Origin: Phoma sp. XZ068
Taxonomy: Eukaryota > Ascomycota > Dothideomycetes > Pleosporales > Didymellaceae
Direction: 5' to 3'
Length of the DNA: 64,000 nucleotides
NCBI GenBank assembly: GCA_004835665.1
Contig: RBKR01000012.1
Coordinates: 1-64,000, forward strand
A program made the position numbers and the translations under genes. Position 1 is the stretch's first letter. Each line of letters begins with the position of its first letter. Shown here one piece after another: positions 1 to 8,890 of the stretch. The notes beneath the pieces are model-generated. The model saw only the letters and a list, made by a program, of their open reading frames with translations, was not told where the DNA came from and made no database searches.

Positions 1-79
1 TAACCCTAACCCTAACCCTAACCCTAACCCTACCCTAACCCTAACCCTAACCCTAACCCTAACCCTAACCCTAACCCTA
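1..79. repeat. Telomere repeat tract (TAACCC)n
   Basis: About 13 head-to-tail TAACCC units with one shortened unit near position 30. The C-rich strand reads 5' to 3' from base 1, the orientation expected at a left chromosome end. The tract passes directly into CT-rich repeat, so this is a true terminus of the assembly and not an interstitial site. Confidence 0.97.
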
Positions 80-378
80 CCCTCTCTCTCACTCTCTCTC
101 TCTCACTCTCTCTCTCTCCCTCACCCTCACTCTCTCTCTCACCCTCACTCTCTCCCTCACCCTCACTCTCACTCTCTCTCTCACTCTCTCCCTCACCCTC
201 ACTCTCACTCTCTCTCTCACCCTCACTCTCACTCTCACTCTCACTCTCTCTCTCACTCTCTCTCTCACCCTCACTCTCACTCTCTCTCTCACTCTCTCTC
301 TCACCCTCACTCTCACTCTCACTCTCTCCCTCACCCTCACTCTCACTCTCTCTCTCTCTCTCTCTCTCCCTCACCCTC
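80..378. repeat. CT-rich telomere-adjacent microsatellite
   Basis: Degenerate alternation of CTCTCTCAC-like and CCTCAC-like units. The long open frames across it are low-complexity artefacts (Arg/Val/Glu/Ser only) and are not genes. Confidence 0.9.
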
Positions 379-487
379 GGACGGGCTCCCCACCCACATC
401 CCCTACTTGTAACTAACTAATAACTGCTCTCTTTAAACACCCTACGGGCCTACTGCCTACTCTTTCTTTTCTTTTCTACCTTTTTTA

Positions 488-625
488 CTTGTTTACACCT
501 CCATTTGTTTACACCTCCTCACTTGTTTACACCTCCTCACTTGTTTACACCTCCTCACTTGTTTACACCTCCTCACTTGTTTACACCTCCTCACTTGTTT
601 ACACCTCCTCACTTGTTTACACCTT
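488..625. repeat. 18-bp tandem repeat
   Basis: About seven to eight copies of an 18-bp unit containing TTGTTTACACCTCCTCAC. The first copy is shortened and the last diverges after ACACCTT. Apparent reading frames here are only translations of the repeat. Confidence 0.92.
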
Positions 626-1599
626 TTCTTTGTATCTATACTCGCCTCTGCTTGTATTTCTTTCCGTGTTTTTTACCCCTACTTAAACTTATTTGTACTT
701 CTTTTTATTCTGTCTTTTATCTACTTTATTACTTCTTTCCTCCTTTCTTCTTATCTCTTTTTCCTTATAACTATAAAACCCTAACCCCGCTCTTCTTTTC
801 CTACTACTTTTTGACAATACTTTGCACTTTCTTTCTTTTGTATCTCTAAATCTATTCTAATCTGAATCTCTTTTCTACTTATTCTACTTATTCTTCTTTT
901 CTTTCTTACTCTTACTATTGTCTCTACCCTCACCCTTTTCTTAACTAACCTTTTTTCTTTCTCTTTTACCTCTGTCCTAATTCTCCCTCTATCTTTTTCA
1001 TTTCAATCTTTCCTCTCTTTTCTTTACTACTTTCTTTATCTTCTTTCTTTCACCTCCTTTAAAACACTCTCTTCTATCCTCTTTTGCTACTTTAACCCCT
1101 GCTTATTCTTGTCAACTTTCTTTTGAAACCATTAATCCCCCTTCTTGCTTTGTTTCTACCTTGCCTTCTCTCTATTAAACACGTTTTGTAACTCTTTAAC
1201 TTTTTCATCTTCCCTTGATTTTTTTTTTATAACTACTAAACTACTTGTTTCTTCTGTTTGCCTGTGTATTTCTATTTCTTTTCTTATTCCTCTTTACTTC
1301 TTTCCTATAACTTTACCTCTTTTCTTTGTTATTATTTATTTCTCAACACTTACTTGCTAACTCTTCTTTGAAACTCTCTTTATCTTTGAAAAAAATCTTT
1401 CAAATCCTTTCTACTGTGTTCTCTAATCCTTTTTTCTTCTCTTTACTGATTTCTCTAAACTACTAAACTGCTTATTTTTTCTTTTTACCTTTAACGTTTC
1501 TTTTCAATTTTACGCCCTCTTACCCACCCGCTTTCTTTGATCTTTTAACTTCAACTCTCTTCTTTACTCCCTTTCCTCTGCTTATCTTTTCTCTCTTCT
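626..1599. other. Pyrimidine-rich subtelomeric tract, no genes
   Basis: The plus strand is overwhelmingly T and C with very few G, and stops occur in all frames apart from short T/C-biased runs. I see no coding signal. The strand asymmetry continues that of the microsatellite and 18-bp repeats. Confidence 0.7.
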
Positions 1600-1720
1600 C
1601 GAACTTTCCTTGAACTTGACTTTTCTTGAACTTCTTGAACTTCTTGAACTTTTGAACTTTTCAACTTTTGAACTGCTGAACTTTTGAGCTGCTGAACTTT
1701 TGAACTTTCCTTGAATTCAA
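1600..1720. repeat. Degenerate TTGAACTT tandem repeat
   Basis: Irregular head-to-tail copies of TTGAACTT and TTTGAACTT, with variants such as CTGCTGAAC. It marks the change from the pyrimidine-rich tract to balanced subtelomeric sequence. Confidence 0.8.
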
Positions 1721-1811
1721 CGGTTTGCGCTTGCGGACTGCCGAAACGGATAACGGCTAACGGGATCCGGGTTTCGGCCTCCGCGTTTGCTTCTGTCCTG
1801 TTGTCTACTTT

Positions 1812-4010
1812 CCCCAAATACGGATAACCCTAACCCTGACTTGCGTCCGGCCCTGAACCCAACTTCACGCTGTAAACACCTTGCCGGCTCTCCGCTCACC
1901 CTCTACCTTCTACTTCTCTTCTTGCCCTCCCTGACGCCTTGATGATGTGATCCCTGCTGTCTGCTACTGACCGCAAACCTCCTCGGCTTGCGGGGCCTTG
2001 TAACTGCGTCCTACCCTCTACCTGCGTCCTACCCTCAGCTACCGGTTGCCGCTCTTTTCTTCTTTACTTCGCTCTTTCCTACCCTTGCTGCGCTCTTGAA
2101 CCGCTCTACGTTACGCTCTTTGCGCCTCCGGGGCCTTTCTACGGGCTCCTGCCACTCGGACGGGTATCTGCTGCACCCTCTTTTACATGTCACTATCGCA
2201 CGGGTTACGGGGGCCTCTTCACGGGTTGCGGACCTCTCGGTAATACCTCACCACGACTTCGTCGCCTGCCTCTTCTCTTTTCTCAACCGCGGCGCTTCTT
2301 GTGCCTCCCCACGGGCCTTCCGCCCACCCCTTCTACTTCACCGCTGCGCTCGGCTTCTCTGTGACACCTGACGGGCCCATCGCCCGCCCTCTTCTGCCTT
2401 CTCCTCAACGACTCTCTTCTCCCTTCTTGCCTCCCTCACCCTCGGCTCGTGATACCTTATCACGGCCCCACCCACCTCCCCTCTTTCTCCTTCATCCTCT
2501 ACCGCCCCGCCCGCCTGCTTTGTGACACCTGACGGGCCCACCGCCCACCCCTACATTCTTACATCTTCACACTCGCTAACGGGTCTTCGCCCTGCTCTTC
2601 TGTCTTGAACGGGGCCCACCGCAATCCCCTTTCTCTCTAACCCTTCTCCTCGCACTCCTTAACACTTCTTAGCCCTCTAATCACCTACGGGTCTTCGCCT
2701 TGTTTTTCTGCCCTGACGGGGCCCACCGCCAACCCCTCTTCGTCCCTCTGATACCTCTCTACGGGCCTACCGCCCGCCCTTTTGTCTCTACCCCCTCTGA
2801 TACCTTGCCACGGGCCCACCGCCCACCCCCCCTTCTCTCTCTTACCCTCGCATTACCGGTCTCTTCACCGGTTCGGGGGCATCTTCGCGGGTTGCGGCTG
2901 TTTCCTGCCTGTTGCCTGTCTTTCTACGCGTTCGGGGGCACCTCCACGGGCTACGGGTCTCTCTACGGGCCTCTGTTCCTTTGTCGGCTTGCCCCAAATA
3001 CCGGTAACCCTAACCCTAACCTGCATCCGCTCCTCCAACCAACTCTGCACCTGCCTCTTCGCTCTCGTGTGACACCTGGCGGGCCCACTGTCCACCCTTC
3101 TCTCACGCACTACGGCATCTACGGGCTTGGGAATGCCTTTCTGGCTGCGGCACCACAATCGGGTTTGCCAAACTTCCCCTAGCTTCTGTTCTATCTTGTG
3201 ACAATCCTCTCTAAACGCCCAAAACACCTTTTTACATGTTGTCCCCATCCCGATCCATCTGCCTAAACCCCCTGGTGACCTTTTCAAATGCCTCCTCTCC
3301 GCATCTTACTTTTCCCAAATTTTCGCTGTCTTGATCCTGCGCTTTCTTTTCAATACAAACGGGTGCTTTGGGTTGGGGACTCACTTGGTTTCGGGTGCTC
3401 TGCCTGGATTGTGGGCTCTTCTTGGGTTGCGCGCTCTTTCTTGGCTGTTGGTTTTTCTTAAATAATCGGCTCTTACTAATTTGGCGTCACTGATGTGGAC
3501 TCACTTGGTTGGGCGGGGGACCACTTTCGGGCCACTTGGGCTGGTGGGACTACTTTCGGACCACTTGGGGTGGCGCGCTACTTGGGGAACCACGTGGGGA
3601 ACTACTTGGGGAACCACTTGGGGAACCACTCGGGTTGGTGGGCACCTCTTGCTGGCTGCTGTGTTCTTTTACAATGCTGTATGCTGTTGCCCGCTTGACC
3701 AAACCACGTATAACCCTATCTCAATCTTGACTTGCGTCCTGGCCTGACTGCAAGCTCTAACACCTCCTCTTGTCTCTACTGCCCTCTCTGCTCACACTCT
3801 CTGCGCTCGTATGCGCGTTGTCTGCGCTCCCTACACACTCAGCTTCTTTGTCTGTCTTGTTGATAATCTGCGTGCCGTAAACACCGGTAACCCCACCCTG
3901 ACTTGCGTCCGGGCCCAACCGAAACTCCACTACCCCAACTTGCGTCCCGGCCCGAACCAAACTCTGCTGCACAGCGAATCGCGAACGGAAAATCTTTCAT
4001 TTGCTACTAC
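1812..4010. repeat. Degenerate subtelomeric repeats with interstitial telomere motifs
   Basis: Two repeated modules are visible. One is a GTAACCCTAACCC-like core followed by TGACTTGCGTCCGGCCC, seen near 1826, 3000, 3712, 3885 and partly 3938. The other is an ACGGGCCCACCGCCCACCCC-like unit, seen near 2312, 2370, 2532, 2611, 2717, 2761, 2809 and 3077. A separate run of ACTTGGGGAACC-like units lies at about 3510-3640. The open frames here are not convincing genes. The block lies between the telomere and the 3' end of the helicase gene. Confidence 0.75.
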
Positions 4011-4015
4011 TGCGC

Positions 4016-7000
4016 CTACTCAGCCAACAGCCGTGTAATCCAACAAAACTCCTTTACCAAGTTGTTGCTCTCCACGTTGTCCAGCGGCTGCTTCTTCCCT
4101 AAATATTCGATTAACATCCTACCCGGTCCTGCATCGTCCACCCCAAACTCCGCTAATCGGGCCTGCCATCGGGCGTTTGCCTCCGTGTAACCGAATACTA
4201 TGCCTGTTAATCCTGCGCTCAACACCCCGCTGTATTGACAAGTCCCTCCCCCTACCCTTCGATACTTCCCTTTCTCGTTCGGCTCCCAGCTGTTGCAAAT
4301 TTCCTGCGGTACGCCACCACACGGGAAGCAACCTGAAAACATGTGGAACCGAACCTGGTCGTCTATCTTCTGTACCATCTCCTTCGCTGTTTTGCTTTCT
4401 GCCCTCCAACACTGCCGTATGTCGTGTCCGCTCTGTGGATCGCCTGCTCCCTCGCAAATCCCGCAGCGATTCGCCCACCACGCCAACTGCCTGCGCACCC
4501 ACTCTACGTCGGCAAACTCCTGCTGTCGATGCTCAGTCAACGTCTGCCACGGCCCCCGGCGCGCCTGCTCCTGCTGTTGAAACACCCGCCGCATCTCTTC
4601 CCGCTCCGCTTCGACGACGTCCATTTCTTCTCCATCGTTACTGTTGTCGTCTGTCTCGCTCTCTTCTTCTGTTTCTTCTTCAACCACCTCCTCCAACTGC
4701 CCATCTATCCCTCGGCACACGTCGCACATCTCCTCGTTGTCCTCCTCTCTACACCCTGCTCGATCCTTCCTCCCATCCAAATACCCGTCCAACACCTCCC
4801 TCCTGCAGCTAGCCGCCCCGCTCTCACCACCTTCAACATACTCCCTCACCAACTGCCGCTCGGCTTCTGTCTCGTTGTCTTCGGTGCGTTGTTTCCCATC
4901 CTGAACGATCAAAACCGCCTCGCTTCGCAACCCGTCCCGGCCTGCCCTGCCGCTCTCCTGTGCGTAATCCAACATGGTGAACGGCCAATCGATGTGAATG
5001 ATGCACCGTACATCCGGTATGTCCACGCCCATTCCCAACGCGCTCGTTGCCACGATCACGCGCTGCTTGCCTGCCATGAAGTCCGCTAACATGCTCGCCT
5101 TGCCCACGGCATCCGCGTGATACGCGTGACAATCTAATTGCTCTGCCAACGCCTTCACCTTCGGCTTCGAATTGCCGTACACGATGAGCTTGCCTGTCCT
5201 GTACTTCCGCATTTTCTGCCACACTGTCTTGATGACCATCGACTCGACGTCCTTCTTCTTCACGGACCGGCTGATCTTGATGGTCTGATACGCCACGTTC
5301 GTCCTTGTGGTCGGTTGTCTGAACATCTTGACCTGCCCTCGCTGGTAATGCATCCGTCGATACAGCTCGTCTTCTTCGGTCGGCGGCAACGTTGCTGTCA
5401 ACAGCACCATCTGCGTCTCGGCTGCTGCCAGCCTGCCGAGCTGTTGCATCTGCTTGCGGAATGTGTATCGACGGTTCAACACAATGTGACACTCGTCGAT
5501 CACGATACGGTCCAGCTGCCGCGTCGCTCGCAGCCGGTTCAAAAATGTCGCGAACGCTTCTCCCACGGCCGACTCGGGCGTTACGAACACGATGGCTGCT
5601 GCGTCGGGCGGGCAGCGACTCTCCCACTCGGCGCACGATATCCCCAGCTCCTTGCACCGCCGCATCATGTCTCCACGCAGCGAAACCAACGGCACGACGA
5701 CGACCGTCGTTCCACCTTGCTCTGCCCACCCCGGCAACATAAACAACATGCTCTTGCCTGCGCCAGTCGGCATCACGGCCACGACGGGGCTCTCGCCGGC
5801 AATGATCGCCTCGATGGCCTCCTTCTGCACGCCTCTGAACTTTGCTTTCTTGCCCTTCATTCGCTGGAGTTGCGCTGCCGGGTCCATCTTCCTCAGCCGC
5901 TCCAGCCTCTCTATCCTTGCCTCGTCCGCCTCGCTCTCGAACGGCGCCTTCTTCCGCTTCTTGACGTCTGCCACTGCGTCTACGGCGGACTGGAAACCCA
6001 AAAACCGGTGCCAATCGGTGCTCGAGTTGCGGAACAACTGCCGCCTGTCTGCTGTGACGCCTGCCATCTCCATGATCCCGCGCGCGTATACCATGCCGGC
6101 TACGTGCGCGCTGTGGCCGGCCTGCTCGTCCTGGATGGTGGCGAGCATATTCTCCTCGTTCCACTCCTCGTTCTCCTCTGCCTCCTCTGCTCGAAATGCC
6201 GACGATGGCCGCAAAAACCTCCGGCTGATGCCGATGGCAATCTCACGGTATGCTGCAATCGTCAACTCTTGCTTTAAACCTACTCTGCTTTCACGCTTCA
6301 ATATTTCCCGAAATCGGTCGCTTGTCCACTTCCGTCCGCTGGGGTCGGCTGGCCACATGTGCGATGATATCGCCTCCTTCTCCCACACCATCGCCTCCAA
6401 CCGCTGCTGGAACGGCAACACCAACCACATGTAATACACCACCAGCTCGCCCACCTCGCGCGGCAAGTACCGGTGGATGATCTTGACATCGCCGCTCACG
6501 GCATACCCTTTGTGATACCGCGTAACGAACGCGACCATGCCGTCCTCGATGAAAATGTTTCGGTGGCCCCCCTTGATGGTGTTGCTGTGTCGAACGCTGC
6601 CCAGCTCTGGCCACCTTGCGGGTTGCCCTTCTGCCATGTGCACCAACGCGGCCAGCTTCTCTCGAAACGCAATCACTCGATCCATGTACCGCTCCACCTC
6701 TTTCCGGTCGATGCCTGAACGGCTTCCTGGCTTGATGAACCTTTCCCTGACGTTGGCGTCCTGCCCCGCGCGCTCAAACAACCACTTCTCCCCATCTACG
6801 GGCATGCGCGTGCGGTGGTCTTTCAAAAAGTTCCACCCTGGCCGCTCATCGGTCGGGTTGTCGCGCAGCTGCTCCCACGGGATCTGGGGCACTTGGCCTG
6901 CTGTCTGCTTGCCGCAAAACAGCAACTCCTCCACCAGTAGCCGCTTAGCCTCCGCCTGCATACCGTGCACCATCCCGCGGAACTGGGCCATGGTGAAGTG

Positions 7001-8677
7001 CAAGTTCTTGTACAGCAGCTCATCCTTCCCCATCCACTCGACGTGGCCACGCGACGTGGTGTTGTAGTGCACCTTCAGCCCGTACGTGCGTAAGTCGAGC
7101 ATCCACTGCATCGGGCTGTGGCTGCCTCGCACCATGAAGCTGTCCATCATCTGCTGCACAAACTCCAAGCAGCCTTTTGGTCGACGCGGGCTGGGGGGAC
7201 TGCTGCCGCTGTCGCTCCCCCCGTACGCGCTGTCGTCGTCGAACACCTCCTCTTCAAACGGCTCGGACAGCTCCAGTGCGTGCTGCACGACCATGAAACG
7301 GGTGATTTTGATCACGGACGACAAGATCGGCGGGTACAGCTCGGGGCCCTTCCAACCGTCCTCCTTGACGCCAAGCACAGCCAACGCGCACACCAGCGCG
7401 CAGTCGTACTCCTTGCGGCGGATGGTCTGTTTGAGCAGCGCCATGCAAAAGTCCAAGCACGCTTTTTCGACCGGCCCCAGCTTCGCGTGCTCGGGCTCAT
7501 TGTCGCGTTCGGACGGGTCCTGCTCGTCGTCCAGCTCATCGATCATCATCTCGTCCTCCTCGTCCTCCCCGTCCTCGTTCTGGTCCTCGTCGGCTACCCC
7601 CATCTCTACCCCACCTACGTCTCTCTCTGCCTGCTCGATCAATGCCTCCCACGCCTCGCGCTGCTGCTGTGTGAAGCGGTACTTGGGGCTCTTCCAACGG
7701 TGCTCCCTCTGCGTCCGTGCAAAAAACATCAGTATCTGCTTCCACGGGCGTGATCGCTCTTTGATCGACTTGTCGTCCATGTACGCCTGCAGCGGCGTGT
7801 ACCTGGTCTGATGCTTCTCTGTCCGGATCGCCTCCATACGCACGAATATGCCCGTCCGTTCGATGACCGACGCCTGGCTCACGCGGGCCAGTCCGTCCAT
7901 GGCGTTCCAAATTGCAGCCTCGACGGGTTCCTCGTCCTTCTCCGGGTCTATGTTGGGCTCCTCAATGCTCGCCAGCAATTCGGGACGATCCAGTTTGTTC
8001 AAGTACGGCAGCCACCCAGTCCGCTCCAGCCATGGGGCCGCCTCGTCCTTCTCCCCGTCTTCGATCGTTGTCTTCGCCCGGTCCTCGACGTTGGCCCACG
8101 TCTTGGCCATCTCCTCGCCCACGCGCGCCCACGCCGCCTCGCCCTCTGTGGGGACGGGTTGCGGACCGCTGTCTGGGTTGTGACGCACCTCGAAGTACTG
8201 TGATCCGTGCCGGCTGCCGAAAAGTCGCTGGCAGTGTACGCGCTTGCAGCCGTCTTCCATCTGGGCTTGCAACGCCCCTGCCCGAGTTCGGCTGGGGCGT
8301 CCTTGCCTTTTTCCCAGCGACCAGCCGTTGTGGTCTTTGCGCCAGTGCTTTTTGATCGAGTCGATGGTTCTTGCAATGTGCCGGCATTTTTCGGGCTCAA
8401 GTTGGCACAGCAAGCCGTCGTCGTATACTGGCAGCTGGGGGATGGGCTGCACGTTGTTGTCTGGTACCGTCCACTCGCTGGGGTACTGTAGCAAGCCCGC
8501 CCACTGACGGACGGCATCCCCTACAGCTCTAACGTTTTTTGGCGGCCTCTTGTGTTGCTTCTGCAAGTGGCTCTCGATCTGGTCCGGCCATACTGCGTAC
8601 CGGCACTCCTTGCACACTGCTACCTGGTACTCAGCCAAGTGCTCAAAGTACTGATGCTCAACGGTGGCTTCTGACAT
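4016..8677 (-). CDS. Telomere-linked RecQ-type DNA helicase with OrsD-like zinc fingers
   Basis: Superfamily 2 DNA helicase of the RecQ type, transcribed toward the telomere as is usual for subtelomeric fungal helicase genes. I start at the ATG at 8677 (1553 aa) because the zinc finger follows it closely; the frame stays open to 8884. Seen: a C2H2-like finger (C22, C25, H37, H42), a second Cys/His set (C91, C98, H111, H116), an acidic stretch in the N-terminal third, Walker A GAGKS at about 972-976, DECH at 1061-1064, a TATLPP motif III, motif VI QESGRAGRDG near 1240, and a RecQ-type zinc set ending CDVC. A further Cys/His-rich tail follows. The finger layout resembles the DUF3505/OrsD group. 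It is intact with no intron needed. It diverges from the 597-aa gene. Its role is presumably DNA unwinding at chromosome ends, by family inference only. Confidence 0.9.
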   Translation of the reverse strand: MSEATVEHQYFEHLAEYQVAVCKECRYAVWPDQIESHLQKQHKRPPKNVRAVGDAVRQWAGLLQYPSEWTVPDNNVQPIPQLPVYDDGLLCQLEPEKCRHIARTIDSIKKHWRKDHNGWSLGKRQGRPSRTRAGALQAQMEDGCKRVHCQRLFGSRHGSQYFEVRHNPDSGPQPVPTEGEAAWARVGEEMAKTWANVEDRAKTTIEDGEKDEAAPWLERTGWLPYLNKLDRPELLASIEEPNIDPEKDEEPVEAAIWNAMDGLARVSQASVIERTGIFVRMEAIRTEKHQTRYTPLQAYMDDKSIKERSRPWKQILMFFARTQREHRWKSPKYRFTQQQREAWEALIEQAERDVGGVEMGVADEDQNEDGEDEEDEMMIDELDDEQDPSERDNEPEHAKLGPVEKACLDFCMALLKQTIRRKEYDCALVCALAVLGVKEDGWKGPELYPPILSSVIKITRFMVVQHALELSEPFEEEVFDDDSAYGGSDSGSSPPSPRRPKGCLEFVQQMMDSFMVRGSHSPMQWMLDLRTYGLKVHYNTTSRGHVEWMGKDELLYKNLHFTMAQFRGMVHGMQAEAKRLLVEELLFCGKQTAGQVPQIPWEQLRDNPTDERPGWNFLKDHRTRMPVDGEKWLFERAGQDANVRERFIKPGSRSGIDRKEVERYMDRVIAFREKLAALVHMAEGQPARWPELGSVRHSNTIKGGHRNIFIEDGMVAFVTRYHKGYAVSGDVKIIHRYLPREVGELVVYYMWLVLPFQQRLEAMVWEKEAISSHMWPADPSGRKWTSDRFREILKRESRVGLKQELTIAAYREIAIGISRRFLRPSSAFRAEEAEENEEWNEENMLATIQDEQAGHSAHVAGMVYARGIMEMAGVTADRRQLFRNSSTDWHRFLGFQSAVDAVADVKKRKKAPFESEADEARIERLERLRKMDPAAQLQRMKGKKAKFRGVQKEAIEAIIAGESPVVAVMPTGAGKSMLFMLPGWAEQGGTTVVVVPLVSLRGDMMRRCKELGISCAEWESRCPPDAAAIVFVTPESAVGEAFATFLNRLRATRQLDRIVIDECHIVLNRRYTFRKQMQQLGRLAAAETQMVLLTATLPPTEEDELYRRMHYQRGQVKMFRQPTTRTNVAYQTIKISRSVKKKDVESMVIKTVWQKMRKYRTGKLIVYGNSKPKVKALAEQLDCHAYHADAVGKASMLADFMAGKQRVIVATSALGMGVDIPDVRCIIHIDWPFTMLDYAQESGRAGRDGLRSEAVLIVQDGKQRTEDNETEAERQLVREYVEGGESGAASCRREVLDGYLDGRKDRAGCREEDNEEMCDVCRGIDGQLEEVVEEETEEESETDDNSNDGEEMDVVEAEREEMRRVFQQQEQARRGPWQTLTEHRQQEFADVEWVRRQLAWWANRCGICEGAGDPQSGHDIRQCWRAESKTAKEMVQKIDDQVRFHMFSGCFPCGGVPQEICNSWEPNEKGKYRRVGGGTCQYSGVLSAGLTGIVFGYTEANARWQARLAEFGVDDAGPGRMLIEYLGKKQPLDNVESNNLVKEFCWITRLLAE

Positions 8678-8890
8678 GTTAGCGGTCCTCTGCGAGCCTC
8701 TGTGTGTGTTTTTTTTCCTTGAGGCGACTGCTCTTATCTCTGAATTATGTTGAGTTTCGCACCCCAGCTTGTGCGCCCGCTCATGTTGTACGGGCTGATC
8801 TCCGTTCGGTCCGTTACCCTGGTCAGGGGCTGAACCCAACGAACATCCTTCTTCTTCCGCCGTATCTCCTACATCAACAAACAAACAGTT
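8678..8890. promoter_or_regulatory. Shared divergent promoter region
   Basis: The 213 bp between the two divergent start codons must carry both promoters if the chosen starts are right. The helicase frame is open through it up to 8884, so a longer helicase N-terminus is possible and would leave only 6 bp between the genes. No specific operator was recognised. Confidence 0.55.

Noticed and set aside
30..374. Long minus-strand open frames in the CT-rich repeat
   Set aside because: They encode only Arg/Glu/Ser/Gly/Val in a repeating pattern, a translation of the microsatellite.
489..849. Plus-strand frames over the 18-bp repeat
   Set aside because: The peptide is a direct repeat translation followed by pyrimidine-biased sequence, with no domain.
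1988..3287. Several 90-160 aa frames in the subtelomeric repeats
   Set aside because: They overlap in many frames on both strands, carry the DNA repeat modules, and show no recognisable protein feature.
4833..6164. 443-aa minus-strand frame and several plus-strand frames inside the helicase gene
   Set aside because: Shadows of the helicase: low-complexity Arg-rich translations, while the helicase motifs lie in the other frame.
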